Shown here: piece after piece, positions 52,706-64,000 of the stretch
How positions within the stretch are numbered: position 1 is the first letter of the stretch
How the letters are laid out: the number at the start of each line of letters is the position of its first letter
Assembly (NCBI GenBank): GCA_029990175.1
Contig: JARKIP010000065.1
Coordinates: 11,288,501 to 11,352,500 of the forward strand
From: Petunia secreta
Taxonomy: Eukaryota; Streptophyta; Magnoliopsida; Solanales; Solanaceae
Direction of reading: 5' to 3'
Length of the DNA stretch: 64,000 bases
Notes under the pieces: model-generated
Seen by the model: only the letters and a program-made list of their open reading frames with translations
What the model was told of the DNA's origin: nothing
The model's database searches: none
Position numbers and translations under genes: made by a program

Positions 52706-55237
52706 TGACACGACCCGCATTTTCGGCTAGGCCGTGCGGGCACCCGACATCTTTCCCTACACCAGTCGGGCGAACCCTTACCAATTAAATTAGGAAAATA
52801 AATATAACAATTCTTATATAAGGACAAGACTTAAAATAAAAACACAGACATACTGATATCTTTAAGCTGTACAAAAGAAATTACAGCTGACTACCCAACA
52901 TACTAGGTCTAGGGTTATCCAGACTAGACATGTAAGAGTACAAAAGAAGACGTATACCTCCTGAAGGGAGCAAAATGCAACTGAAATGATAACCAATAAA
53001 GCAGTGGCCATCCGTAATAAAAGCTGGCTCACCCTGACAGCTGAAGTCGTCTTCGCTCCTTCACAACGTGGCAAACTAAATCCTGGAGCGAACCTGCCGA
53101 AACGAAATAGATAGACAAGAAACAAACAACAAAAAAAGGGTGAGTCAAAAGGACTCAATAAGTGGGGCAGACTAGCCACCTCAAAGAATAGGATAGCTAG
53201 CCAGGGATGAGAAACAGATAAATAAAAGTCCTCTTATTTAAATTATAAAAAGACAGAGCCAGATAACAACCGGAAACACGTAAGAAACTTATAAACTCAA
53301 CCAAGGATGCGTGCCAGAAACATATCAACAAATAAGCAATGCACATATAAGCAGAACAGTAGTCATGTAACGCAAGTCTACACAATGGTATGAATTGAGA
53401 TGAAATGAAATGAAGTGAGATGAAATGAAATGAAATTAAATATGATGCGAAGGGTCACATGTGCCCGTAATCCCATCCTGAAGAGGAATACGCCTGCATT
53501 CGAGGGGAATCCAATCTGATAACCAACTGGAGCGGAATACTCCTGCTCCTGGGGCGGAATACTCCTGCACCCGATATAATATAAACCAGAGGCGGAATAC
53601 TCATGCACTCTCCTGGGGCGGAATACTCCTGCACCCAATATAATGTAAAGCTGAGGCGGAATACTCCTGCACTCAATATCTGACATAAGAGCGGAATACT
53701 CCTGCTCTTGGGGCGGAATCCTCATGCCCCTCAATATGATACAATGGAGCGGAATTCTCCTTCTCCTGGGGCGGAATACTCCTGCACCCAATATGATATG
53801 CAATGTAATGCATATGAATGACATATAATGCATATGAATGCAATGTGATGCAATAATAACCCTTCACCGGCGCGGGACTCTCATCGACAGTCGGGAAGTA
53901 GATGCCAACTTACAGCCATGGTACAATGCTCAGATCCTCGTTGCAATACCAACAATAGGACATAACATATAATATACAATGTAAATCCAAAGCTAAGGCG
54001 TAATGAGTACGCCTATCGGCAGCTACACATGTAAGGAACACGTGGTAGAAAATTCACGAGGCCAGGTGTCTCAAAAGAAATGGATATAAACACTTACCTT
54101 GTTACAAAGTTAACACTGCTACCCAACAACCGCTTTATTCTTTGAATTCATTGCCAAACGATCCCACTGTGTTCAATAAGCGGAAAAATATATCACATTA
54201 GGCTAAAGGCTTCATTCCTCATATCTTAAGTCAATCCAGGTAGGAACCTGATACCCTATTCACATACGCAGTACGCAGGCCAGGCCTATATACAGGGTTT
54301 AAGGTCACATAACCAAACCTTAAATAAATTACATTTATATATTGCCCATAACTCACTGAGTACGAATATATAATCAATTCCATTATCGGGGTCCATTTGA
54401 CCCTTTAAACTATTAACTGAACTTATTAAAATGATGTCTAATTTTCAAAGTTTTACCGTTAAAACATATTCAAACACACGTAATAAACTCAAATAATATA
54501 TTAAGATCATTACCTGAATGTTTCAGGGTAAAAATTCTACTTGTCTCCAGCTCTTTTTCTTAGTTTCTGGTATTTTTTCGGTTGTGTTCCGTTTTCTCCT
54601 CTCTCGTTTCCTTTCTGTTCAATTTTTCTTGTTTCTGTCCTATGTTACTTATGTTGATCTTACATACCTTTAAAAGGTAAGGATTGCTCACTCCACCGTC
54701 ATTCATTTCTTTTGTCCTTTTCCCTTTTTTTTTCTTTTTCCTTTAAAATTCGCTGCTATGGTAAAAATTGAAACGGTACCCTACGATATTCGAAATAATT
54801 CCAAATTTTGCATACTAGATATACTAAATATATGTAATATACTCGCGAAGGCGGATCTCAAATTGGACTCTCGAAACTCAAGATGAGAATTTAAATAGAA
54901 AAAGTCAAATTATTTAACTTTCGGCATTTTAGCGGAAACTAGCCGAACAACATCGAAATTTACTTTCGAAAGTTTACAAAGATCACAAATAATCATACGA
55001 ACCTAACGGCGCTTTCGGATTTCGAATCGGAACTCATTCGGCAAAACCGAGCTCGAAAATCTCTTTTTAATATTTGTCGCCAATAAAAACTGAAATCTTC
55101 TTCCGATGCCTACCAAACGAGGCCTGATTTAGCTCAAATTTTACAGACAGGTCCTAATAGACATTACAAATATTTTAAAATTATCGGCACGCCAATCGGA
55201 ATCCTAACTTCCGAAACCACTGACCGAGGTCGTTTCA
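52706..55237 (-). repeat. R9 LTR, right copy (about 2.53 kb)
   Basis: On the + strand it starts TGACACGACCC and ends GTTTCA. It contains a minisatellite of gcggaatactcctgc units (53470-53790). A minus-strand purine tract also follows its right end (complement 55238-55252), as it would at a 3' LTR, although the interior on its left needs it as a 5' LTR. Confidence 0.7.
53470..53790. repeat. Minisatellite of GCGGAATACTCCTGC units
   Basis: About ten imperfect units spaced 22-38 bp (for example 53531, 53554, 53592, 53619, 53657, 53692, 53770). The matching part of the left LTR has about four. Confidence 0.85.
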
Positions 55238-55629
55238 TTCTCCTCCACTTAAACTCTCGTTTGTCCTCGAACGAACCTAAATCTAAAGAAGAATTCGCAC
55301 AGATAGCAAAAGAACTTGCACGACCTTCATGAGCTACTCCACGGGCATTATTTCCTGATTACCGGATCAGAATTATATTACGCGCATCGTACTTTTGGAA
55401 TAAAATATATCTGGATAATATCATCACATCATTGCCCAACTTATTCTGATTAAGCTGGCCCTTCCTCGATCATGAGAGAAGAATTCTATATTTTCAAAAT
55501 AAAGATATACGGAACTTTGAATGGGTTAACATGATTCAGCCGACAATTACCTCTTCGATATACCTTTCGATATAGAACAGGTCGATGGAATTAAGAATTA
55601 GCTCACGCTTGATACCATAGGGGAAGCTT
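55238..55629. other. Unassigned gypsy 3' untranslated remnant
   Basis: The minus strand reads ttcgttcgaggacaaacg then a purine tract, a typical Del/Tekay 3' end. Nothing else is recognised. Confidence 0.45.
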
Positions 55630-56010
55630 TTGAAGTACCTTGCCACTACTCACTATAGACGATTTGATGCAAGCTATATTATTTTTACGAATGCACTATG
55701 CAACATCTCAGTTGATATTAGGGTTGTTCCGCAAGCTCCTTCTGGAAATATAGTTACTCATATCCTAATGTATGTCAAAGGTTCATTTGGACAGGGTCTA
55801 TCATATAAGGATAAGGATCATGCAAATACTACTAGATAGTATGATGCAGACCAGGACTGATCTTCAGACTGAACATCTATTTCAAGGTATTTTCTTTGAA
55901 TTGGAATTATTATGACTTGAAAAAGTAAATATAAAAGAGACATGTAGTTGGACCTTCAGCTGAGGCAGAATACCAGCAACAGAGTTGATTACATGTGCAC
56001 TTATAACGCT
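55630..56010 (+). pseudogene. Copia-type RNase H fragment
   Basis: VVPQAPSGNIVTHILMYVKG, FGQGLSYKDKDH, then past a stop YDADQD ... SISRYFL, and near 55950 PSAEAEYQ. These correspond to the LRYLKGTPGQGL, GYCDADWAG, SISGYF and SSAEAEYRA landmarks of Ty1/copia RNase H. Several stops. The only copia-derived piece I see in the window. Confidence 0.7.
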
Positions 56011-56170
56011 AAAGTAACTTCTCAAAGAGTTGAGGTGTGAAAGAGATATATGATGTATTGTCGATAAGCTGCACTAGACCTTTAACTCTAAATTTCCATG
56101 AAGTAAAACAGCGTCAGTATGAGGATCCAGTTCTAGTTGAATACAGACAGATAGCCAGAAGAAAACCGGA

Positions 56171-56440
56171 GTAGCCATACAGGGATACTACTGACGGTGT
56201 TCTCATGTATAAAGATAGACTTTGTGCTCCTGATGTTGCAAATTTACGTGGACAGATTATGATAAAGGCACACTGTTCTAAATACACTATTCATCCAGGT
56301 TTGACTAATATGTACCGTGATCTTAAGCAAATTTATCGGTAGGACGGAATGAAGTGTGACATAGCAGAATTTGTGGCTTAGTGTTCTAATTGCCAGCAAG
56401 TTAAAGTCGTGTCATCTTCCCAGACTTTATACTTTCAGCC
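56171..56440 (+). pseudogene. Gypsy integrase zinc-finger fragment
   Basis: DGVLMYKDRLCAPDVANLRG, AHCSKYTIHPGLTNMYRDLK, then stop, DGMKCDIAEFVA, stop, CSNCQQVKV: a chromovirus-type HHCC finger on the + strand, opposite to R9. Two TAG stops fall where Trp and Lys are expected. Confidence 0.8.
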
Positions 56441-56549
56441 GAAAGGTACGTATATATGATTAGGTTACCAACTTATCTCTAGCGTTAATAGATTACTAGT
56501 GGGTTTTGCAATGATCGACGCTTATTGTAGGTTTCTGTCGTGGCCCTAG

Positions 56550-56590
56550 GTTGGGTCTTGACAAAAGTGGTATCAACGCCTTAGAGATTT
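56550..56590 (+). other. LTR end and PBS remnant of another gypsy element
   Basis: ttgggtcttgaca then aaaa and GTGGTATCAACGCCTTAG, resembling a Del/Tekay LTR end followed by an initiator-Met PBS. Confidence 0.5.
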
Positions 56591-57837
56591 AGTATTACCA
56601 TTCAATATTTAGAGGAAGACTCCTCCACTAAAGCACAAAGTCATGAAGCTATTTGAATATGAATAACCATCCTCGCACCGTCTGCTGGACTAAAGAAGAT
56701 TTAGCTAAAAGCTGAACGTAGGCAGACCTAAGCTACCAACTACCCTTTCGAGTTGCCAAACAGCTGCAACTCTCAAGTTCACAACTCCATACCTTTGCGG
56801 TAAACACCACCGCCTGATGGATGGTACTTCTATATAAAAATTTCGGCAGATTTTCCCCTGAAACTGGATGATCCGCAAAAGCAGAACCAACACTATACTA
56901 TACATAAGAATAGATACCCGGATAAGCTGATATCCAAAAAATAATAATATGCTTAACCGTCTACAATAACACGTACTCTGGCTCAACACAGGGAACGTTA
57001 CAAGCGGCTACCAATCGCCTAAGCTCACTAGTGCCGGACGAAGAAGAAATGGAAATGGATCGAGGATAGAAATAATTATAGCTCCAGGAAGCTCATCTTC
57101 TTATTGATTGACTACCAGAGCTAGACTACTTCTGAGTCAAGCTAGCCAAAGAATCGCAATCGAAGAAATAAATATTAAATGAGCTTTATGGAACAACATC
57201 CATGCTAATTTAATCTCCCAATAATAAGGAAACTCTAATAATTACCAGAAAACCCTTTTATATTCCAGACAAGCTCATACGATCACATGACTTTGCCAGC
57301 GTTTTGAACCAAGAGGAGATACGTAGATCGAATATTACATACTAATCACTTTACACAGGAAGAAATGATAAAACTTTCTGATGGTGATGAATAAGAATCC
57401 CACCATCATACCAACACTGAATTTCGAGGAGTGACGTAAACTAAATTGACATAATAATAGAAGGTGGCGTAACAAGATGCCAAGCAGACAACACCGACAG
57501 TCACTCCCAAATCTCTAACATTTAAACCAGATCAACTAGGAGGATCTCAGAAATGCCAGGAATAAATCATACAAGAAGCTCACACCTTTACCGCAACTGA
57601 TTCTTAATAGAAACGGCATCCAAGGAAACCATCGAAACATGATAAGACACACTATTTTCGGATCGATCGAAAGAATCAAATCTTACTCACATTTAAGAGA
57701 AGAATAAATACATGGGTCTACTACATCAGATGCCTCAGCATCCTGCCAAACTAGCAGTTAATAGAACTGCCTCTGCAGCTAAGCTGAGCCGCTACCCTGA
57801 TAATTATTTCCATAAGAACCACAACCACCACGCTCTC
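56591..57837. other. Unassigned decayed repeat sequence
   Basis: No supported gene. Near 56825-56880, tatataaaaatttcggcaga followed by ttttcccctg resembles a gypsy LTR promoter region. The rest is not recognised. Confidence 0.35.
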
Positions 57838-58290
57838 GAATTGAATCAGAAATGATTTTACCCAAAAGGCGTCAAAAGCCTAAATTGAATCAGAAATGAT
57901 TTCTTAAACAGTTAGAATTATTCTATATTCAATGTTGTTCAAAGGCGTGAAGGTAAACCAAGAGGGGTCGAAAGCCCGAATTGAATCAGAAACGATTGCT
58001 TAAAAAATCAGATGTACTCTGTATTCAATGCCATTCAAAGGCACAAAGGTTACCCAAGAGGCGTCAAAAGCCCAAATTTAATAAAAAATAATTGCTTAAA
58101 CAATCAGAGTTATTCTGTATTCAATGTCATTAAAAGGTATGAAGGTAATCGACGAGGCGTCAAAAGCTCAAATTGAATAAACGACCGTTTGTTTCTTAAA
58201 CAAATGGAATCATTATGTATTCAATGCTATTCAAATGCATTAAATTGTAACTAAAGAGGCATTAAAAGCCCAATTTGAAGCAGAAATAAC
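57838..58290. repeat. 96-bp tandem repeat, about 4.5 copies
   Basis: The anchor aggcgtcaaaagcccaaatt recurs at 57867, 57963, 58059, 58155 and 58257: period exactly 96, 96, 96, then 102. Units include ttgaatcagaaatgattgct and tattcaatgccattcaaagg. Confidence 0.9.
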
Positions 58291-58334
58291 TGTTCGATAG
58301 ACGGGATGACACATAACGCACGTTTATCCTTTAA

Positions 58335-58350
58335 GCATTATATAAAGACT
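58335..58350 (+). promoter_or_regulatory. Putative TATA box of the mobile-domain gene
   Basis: attatataaagac about 220 bp upstream of the ATG at 58562. Confidence 0.4.
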
Positions 58351-58561
58351 TGACATCCTTGGTACGTCACAAGTCCATTAGCAATTCCCTTATAAAGTGT
58401 CTAATGGGTTCTCAACCCACAACGACACATGTCCTCATATCCTCTGTTGCATTGTTTTCAAAACTTGTGCCACACGTTGATCATTTTGCTCACAGTAAAA
58501 GTGAATCTTAGTCATTTTTCTTCTCATTTTTCCCATCACCCTTCACCTTTTCCAAAAGATC

Positions 58562-59568
58562 ATGGCCACTAGAACATTTGACATAGTTGTTGAAACCCCT
58601 CAATTGCTCAGAGATTGGTGGGGATCCTAAGCATATATCAACAAGACCGAGTTAAAGTGTTGTCAGGGAACCTGGTTTCATTAATGGAACACACTGCGAT
58701 AGAAGGGATGATAGAGGCGGTAGTACATCATTGGGATGCAGACCGAGTAGTTTTCCACTTTAGAAGTGTAGAGTTAACACCACTATTGGAAGAAATGGGT
58801 AGGTTAACTCAATTGCCATTTGAAAGTGAAGAATTTCTTGATGCCTAAGAACATTACACCCGAGGAGTTCTTCGAAATTGTAGGGTTTAAGCCTGAGTGA
58901 GCACAGATAGCATACAATCAGGAATTTCTCTAACTTCCCTCTACATCAAATTTGGGTATGGAGAGGCATTTCAAGAATCCGAGGACTATTTCAGCATTAG
59001 CCAGGCAGATTGGCAAGAGCGGAGGGTACTTCCTTTTGTCACCAGCTTTCTAGGGACTGTCGTCTTCCCACAGCACAAAGGACGAGTTGACGTTTGCATG
59101 GTCACAGTTGTTGATGCCTTACTCAAAGACACTAACAAGAACTACACTCTGGTACCGATTATTGTTGCAGAGATGTACCGAGATTTAGAAAGATGCAAGA
59201 AGGGCGTTAGTTTTTTCGAAGGCTGTAATTTGCTGTTACAAATTTGGCCAAGGGAACATTTGCAAAAGATGGATAGCACAGGGCAAGCTTTCCATTCCAT
59301 ACCAAGAGAAAACTATATCTTGACTCATACCAGCCGTATGGACAACGCTCTCGAGAAATGGGACCAACCAACAACCGCCAACGGTTGGCATCACATGTTC
59401 TGTCAACTGACACCTAAGAACATTCAATGGATGTTTGATTACTTTCCCAGCACAACAGTAATCACACGGTCCAAAAAAGACTCATTTCTCATCTTAGTGG
59501 GCTTTAGAGGAGTTTATCATTATTACTATTATCATTATTATTGTATTTTTATCAATTTTATTTACTAA
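58562..59568 (+). pseudogene. Plant-mobile-domain (DUF7745-like) protein, frameshifted
   Basis: ATG 58562 reads MATRTFDIVVETPQLLRDWW, then a 1-base loss in a G-run near 58620 moves the frame to 58615-58848: ILSIYQQDRVKVLSGNLVSL, AVVHHWDADRVVFHFRSVEL, PLLEEMGRL. A second shift gives KNITPEEFFEIVGFKPE. A third frame, 58897-59568, reads YIKFGYGEAFQESEDYFSIS, RVLPFVTSFLGTVVFPQHKG, ALLKDTNKNYTLVPIIVAEM, FEGCNLLLQIWPREHL and WHHMFCQLTPKNIQWMFDYF. This pattern is what I recall of the plant mobile domain family, found in host genes and as an extra ORF in some large Tat/Ogre elements. The latter fits this setting. The end is lost in an ATT-rich run after VGFRGVY. Confidence 0.7.
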
Positions 59569-59860
59569 CTCCTTTTCTTATATTTTGCGAGGTAAATTCG
59601 GATGGAAGACGACCTAGTTTTAAATAAATACTTAGAAGAAAAGGACTTTTTAGCTATTATTATTATCATTATTCATTATTATTATTATTACTACCACTTT
59701 ATTGTTATTATTATCATTATTATTTACTAACTTAACTTTATCTGTTTTTGCGAGGTACACTTGGATAAATGTCTTCAAAACGACACTCCAAAAAATACTT
59801 CTAATTTACTTGCTATACTTCAAAACTAATTTACTTTATTTTGCAAGGTTTAATTAACCA
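59517..59860. repeat. ATT-rich microsatellites within two decayed direct repeats
   Basis: ATT/ATC runs at 59517-59545 and 59655-59735. Around them tactaact...ttttgcgaggta recurs (59566-59594 and 59726-59755, period about 160), and a third weaker ttttgcaaggtt lies at 59840. Confidence 0.65.
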
Positions 59861-60250
59861 AGGAAGAAGCCTATTAGCAAACTCGTATCTTTTTGCTTAA
59901 TTTCACATATTATACGCATAGTATTTAAATCATCTTTTAGTCAGTTTATTTGCTTAAATGCTTGTTTTGAATTCCAATATGAAGTCCGGCTGGTAACCAC
60001 ATTTGGTGGGGCTCGAGAGATGCCTAACCCTTTCCTCTCGAGTTAACCTGCATCTCTTACCTAGAAATCCTAGTTTGTAGACTATGTTTTAGAGTTAATT
60101 GTAAAATTGGCTAGAAATAAAATAGGTGTCCTAATACGCCTAGTTAAAAAATACGTTAAGTGACCACTCCAACAATCTAACTCCAAATGAGTTACCCAGT
60201 CAAATCCGAAACCCGACTCGCCTTGACTTGAGTCCAAAATCGGGTATGAC
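59861..60250. other. Unassigned stretch up to the R10 breakpoint
   Basis: No gene supported. It contains a distinctive tggtaaccacatttggtggg and ctctcgagttaacctgcat stretch that looks element-derived, but I cannot place it. Confidence 0.35.
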
Positions 60251-62726
60251 ATCTCCCATTTTCGAAAATGTAGCCATCTACCCATTGGTATTTCTCCACC
60301 CTCTCCCACTCGCTAGAGAATCATGTATGCTCTTGAGCTTTGGGTCATGTTCATAAAACAATTTTATACTTTCAAAACCCATAAGCCTAGAAGCAAGTGT
60401 GGTAGCAAGAGCGAACTTCCTAGAAAGTGCATCGGCTACAACATTGTCCTTTCCCTTCTTATAATGAATTTCATTTGGAAAAGACTCAATGAACTCCACC
60501 TATTTGGCATGCCTTTTGTTCAATTTTTCTTGGCCTCAAAGATGCTTGAGTGACTCATAGTCATTCTTGATCACATATTCCTTAGGCCATAGATAGTGTT
60601 TCCAATGAGCTAGAGCTCTCATTAGGGCATACAACTCCTTGTCATACGTGGAGTAATTCAAGGTTGCACCCTTCAACTTTTCACTGAAGTAGGCAACATG
60701 AGAACACCCTCAATACCCACCCCCGAGGCATGACACTTGACCTCAAATGCCTTTCCGAAGTCGGAAAATTGCAACAACAGGGCGGTACTCAACCTACTTT
60801 TCAATTCATTGAAAGCCTTCTCTTGAGGCTTTCCCCGCACAAAGGCCTTGTCTTTCTTCACCAACTCGGTGAGTGGTGCGGCAATGGTACTAAAGTCCCT
60901 CAGAAAGTGCCTATTGAAATTAGCAAGGCCATGGAAACTCCTATAATGAGAAAAAAGTAGTAGGAGTTGGCCAATCTCTAATAGCTTCTACTTTGGACTC
61001 ATCGACCTCTACGCCATTGACACTAACAACAAAGCAAAGAATGACAACCTTTTCAACACAAAAGACATAATTTTTAAAATTGGCATAGAGTTTTTCGGCT
61101 CTTAGAACTTCAAGAACTTGACTCAAGTGGCCCACATGGTCATCTATCGATTTGCTATATATCAAGATATCATCAAAATAGACGACCACAAACTTATTGA
61201 TAAACGGCTTTAAGGCATGGTTTATTAACCGCATGAAAGTGCTAGGTGCGTTGGAGAGGCCAAAAGGTATCAACAACCATTCATAAAGACTAAACTTGGT
61301 CTTCAATGTGGTTTTTCACTCATCACCCGGTTTCATCTGGATTTGGTGGTAGGCGGACCTAAGATCTATCTTAGTAAAGACACTAGAACCACTCAATTCA
61401 TCAAGCATGTCATCAAGTCTAGGAATGGGATGATGATGCTTTATCGCTATCTTGTTGAACGCATGGCAATCAACACACATCCTCCATGTCCTTTCCACCT
61501 TTGGCACAAGAATGACCGGTACAACACACAGACTCAAGCTTTCACGAACCAAGCCTTTGTTGAGCAACTCATCCACTTGCTTTTGCAACTCCTTTGTATC
61601 CTCGGGATTACTCCTATAGGCCGGCTTGTTTGGAATTTAGGACCCCGAGAAAAAATCAATTTGGTGTTCAATCCCCCTCAAAGGAGAAGTCCACTTAGCA
61701 TCTCTTTCGGGAACATGTCCTCAAAAACCTTCAAAACATTCTCAATAGCACTAGACAAAAGGTTAGGGTTAGAAAAATAATCACTTTCGGAATTTAAAAC
61801 CATACATTTGTGCACTAGGCAAATGAGCATTTTGGTGCCATCATTTCCTCTCAAGTACTCACCCGGTTACATCATGGCACAAATGCTACCGCTGTTAGAT
61901 GATGGAGTGGTAGGGCTCTCGGCCAAAGGCTTAGTCTCCACTACGAACTTAGTTTTAGCCGCTTCTTTCAACTCCGTCATTCGCCGATAATCATCAATCA
62001 TTTGTTTAGGCATCAAGAGCTTGAGCACATATTTCTTACCCTCATGTTTGGCCGTATAAGTGTTGGCTCGGCCATCATGTACCGCCCTCCTATCATATTG
62101 CCAAGGCCTACTAAACAAGAGATGGCATTGCATTAGCACCACATCAAACATTAGCTCGTCTTGATAATTTCCAATTTTGAACTTTATCGAGACTTGCTTC
62201 ACCACCTTCAACTCCCCACATTCACTCAACCATTGTAATAGGTAGGGGCTTGGGAGTTAAGGGTAGGAAATTTTAATTGTGAAACCAAAGTTTGGCTCAC
62301 CACATTAGCACAACTACCCGAATCAACAATCATGGAGCATACTTGTCCCTTCAACCTACACCTAGCATTGAACAAGTTCTCCCTTTGCATATCCACCTCC
62401 TCCTCACTCATCATGGCACTCAAACTACGACGTGCCACTAAGAACATGCTAGGGTCATCACCCTCCTCCACATCCTCTTCTCCCCCAACTACCTCACCAT
62501 CCTCAACAACATCACCCTCGGGCTCACTTTCTTCCTCATACACCATCCCATCATCCATGATTATCATTGTTTTTCTTGTTGGACAATCCTTGGCAAAGTG
62601 GCCATAGCCTTTACACTTGTGACATTGAAAAGAAGAAGTAGAAGGAGTATTTAATTGAGTTTTAGAGTTACCTCCCACTTCTTTGAAGTCGCTTCTTCGA
62701 GTGGTCTTCTCAAAAGGCTTCTTCAC
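60251..62726 (-). pseudogene. pol: R10 gag zinc knuckle, PR, RT and RNase H, broken
   Basis: 62726-62226: intact CCHC knuckle (CHKCKGYGHFAKDC), acidic linker, protease IVDSGS, then a shift. 62229-61867: SECGELKVVKQVSIKFKIGN, HLLFSRPWQYDRRAVHDGRA. 61588-61316: RT start, ending in TGA where sister copies have Trp (after MKPGDE). 61306-60941: palm with YFDD intact, then a shift. 60864-60673: RNase H with KCHASG, so the first catalytic Asp is His. 60499-60278: end of RNase H (ADALSRK) and start of the integrase region, stopping at the breakpoint. Confidence 0.87.
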
Positions 62727-63869
62727 CTCACGGCTTCAACTAGCACCACTTGTGTTTGGGCTTTTCCATTCTTTAGGTCGAGTCATCGGAGTAGAAGTAG
62801 TACTCCTATAGCGAGGAGCTTTCTCTTCCTTGAGCTACTTTTCGGCTTCAACCGCGGCATCACAAACATCTTGAAGAGAATGAAAGATGTGTAGCCTCAA
62901 TTGAGAAGCAATCTCCCGGCTCAAACACTTCTTGAATCAGATGATAGCTTGCTCCTCATCTTCGGTTTCCACGACAAGGGCCATTCGATTCTTTTCAAAT
63001 TTGTTGAAATACTTATCAACCGACTTGAAGCCTTGTTTCATCTCATAAAGCCACTTGAGTTGTTCTTGCCTATACATGAGTGTCACATATTTGTTACTCA
63101 TTACTTCTTTCAATTCATCTCAAGCACTGTTTGCGGGCATCCCAACTCTTCTTCTTGACCTCTTGACGGATTCCCACCATGTGGAAGCATATGACTCAAA
63201 TGAAGCAATGGTATAAGTGGCTTTCTTCTCCTCGGACATGCCATTTGTATCAAATACCTGCTCCAATTGAACCTTCCACTCTAAGAACTTTTCTGGATCA
63301 CTAGTCCTTTTGAAAGGTGGGATAGTGATCTTAATACTATTTAGGTTGTTGTCACGACCTCCACGGTTAGGTTCCGGTTGACCCCTATAGTAGTCATCAA
63401 CATCCTCATATTCTCGCCTCAAGTTCCTCCCCACATAAGCCCTTGGAGGTCCACGACCTTGCCCACGAACTCTATCCATTCCTCTGCCTATATTCATTGC
63501 CCTCCTATTTGGATAGGGAGCATCAAAATCATCATAAGTATCACCAAGTCGGGGGCCCTCCCCTTCTTGAGACTCTTCAACTTGATCAAGGGGTGAAACA
63601 TTTCTACGGGGCCGCATGAGTAGAACTTGACCTTGGGGATTGCCCAAGAGTTTGGGATTGCCCAACAATCTCTCACGAACAAGAGCTTCTTCTTTCAACC
63701 GTTGTTGTCGAGCTAGCTCGGCAAATTGCTCCGGTCTCACGGTTGAACCATCACTTGTGCCTTCTCGGCCATGTCTCTATTTTGAGGTTTAGAGCCTTCA
63801 CCTCGGCCAAGTGACTAGCCAAGATATTTGTTGGGACCTCAATGGTATCCTTTGCCTTTTCTTCCGCCA
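62727..63869 (-). pseudogene. gag: R10 gag, N-terminal and capsid parts
   Basis: ATG 63869 (MAEEKAKDTIEVPTNILASH). A deletion near 63770 shifts the frame, giving a stop. The next frame begins near 63740: RPEQFAELARQQRLKEEAL, two LGNPK/LGNPQ units, a GRGPPRAYVG patch, IPPFKRTSDPEKFLEWKVQL, YASTWWESVKRSRRR, and a shift to stop at 63120. Then fragments, with further stops (for example near 62940), to 62727. Confidence 0.85.
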
Positions 63870-64000
63870 TGTACCTACAAGTAATCAAAAACAAGAAGAG
63901 AGATTACAGTATAAGTCCTCATTCACTCCCTCACTTTTGATTGTCGCTCGGGTACACTCAAGTTGGGGTAGGCTCACACAAGCTTGATCTCAATGGCCTC
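63870..64000 (-). other. R10 leader, gag-proximal part
   Basis: Matches the R8 leader at 36459-36588, including the acttgtag acceptor-like site before the ATG and the shared aaaagtgagggagtga stretch. Confidence 0.75.

Larger units (their letters stand above)
60251..64000 (-). mobile_element. R10: CRM-like element, minus strand, truncated at both ends
   Basis: From the right edge leftward: leader (64000-63870), gag, PR, RT, RNase H, and the start of the integrase region, where homology to R1/R5/R8 stops abruptly at about 60251 (after GYIF-NGR). The rest of integrase and the 3' LTR are absent, and the 5' LTR is off-window. Its leader and gag are closest to R8. Confidence 0.88.

Noticed and set aside
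53378..53833. 151-codon minus frame with repeated IPPQEQEYSA/GAGVFRPRR
   Set aside because: It is the translation of the LTR minisatellite; the repeat explains the open frame.

Overview
This window looks like repeat-dense heterochromatin from a flowering plant nuclear genome. It is almost entirely nested LTR retrotransposons. Lineages were assigned from protein motifs, primer binding sites (PBS), polypurine tracts (PPT) and LTR ends: Ty3/gypsy chromoviruses close to the CRM clade (LTR ends TGATG...CATCA, initiator-Met tRNA PBS), Tat-lineage gypsy elements with an antisense extra ORF, an Athila-type element (Asp-tRNA-like PBS), and a decayed Del/Tekay-like element with LTRs of about 2.5 kb. 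A Solanaceae-like asterid is my best guess from the element families and a plant-mobile-domain (DUF7745-like) pseudogene, but this is recall and was not searched. I see no intact host gene, no rRNA or tRNA gene and no CRISPR array.

Layout, using working names R1-R10. R3 (Athila-like, +) runs from off-window to 28085. Its 5' LTR is broken at 5416 by R2 (CRM-like, -), which is itself broken in gag by R1 (CRM-like, +, 1-2867). Two further insertions lie 32 bp apart in the R3 interior: R5 (complete CRM-like, 6666-14219, target site duplication (TSD) acgat) and R4 (complete but dead Tat-like, 14252-25057, TSD aggtt). R6 (Tat-like, 29114-48543) lies inside an LTR of R9 (Del/Tekay-like, -). R7 (CRM-like, -, 30431-42811) lies inside R6 gag, and R8 (complete CRM-like, +, 34549-42113, TSD cctac) lies inside the 5' LTR of R7. 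This is a four-deep nest whose outer layers look more diverged than the inner ones. From 55.2 to 60.2 kb there are copia and gypsy scraps, a 96-bp tandem repeat and the plant-mobile-domain pseudogene. R10 (CRM-like, -) fills 60.25-64 kb and is truncated at its 3' end.

How the genes relate: R1, R5, R8 and R10 carry or carried a standard Gag-PR-RT-RNaseH-IN polyprotein whose C-terminal tail is encoded inside the 3' LTR. R7 keeps only LTRs, PBS, PPT and about the first 85-100 Gag residues, fused to a long acidic protein I do not recognise. It looks like a non-autonomous partner that would depend on R8/R5-type elements. R6 keeps Gag and PR but lacks RT/RNaseH/IN. R3 has no pol at all. R4 and R6 each carry, between pol and the 3' LTR, an antisense gene of the same protein family with its own TATA box about 100 bp upstream of the ATG.

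The most unusual signals are: (1) the R7 ORF with a duplicated C-terminal module; (2) subfamily-specific clusters of short dyad-symmetric motifs that occur both in the LTR just after the polyprotein stop and again in the untranslated leader, with a different motif sequence in each subfamily; (3) TATA boxes centred in perfect inverted repeats; (4) the paired antisense genes. All alignments and counts were made by eye.
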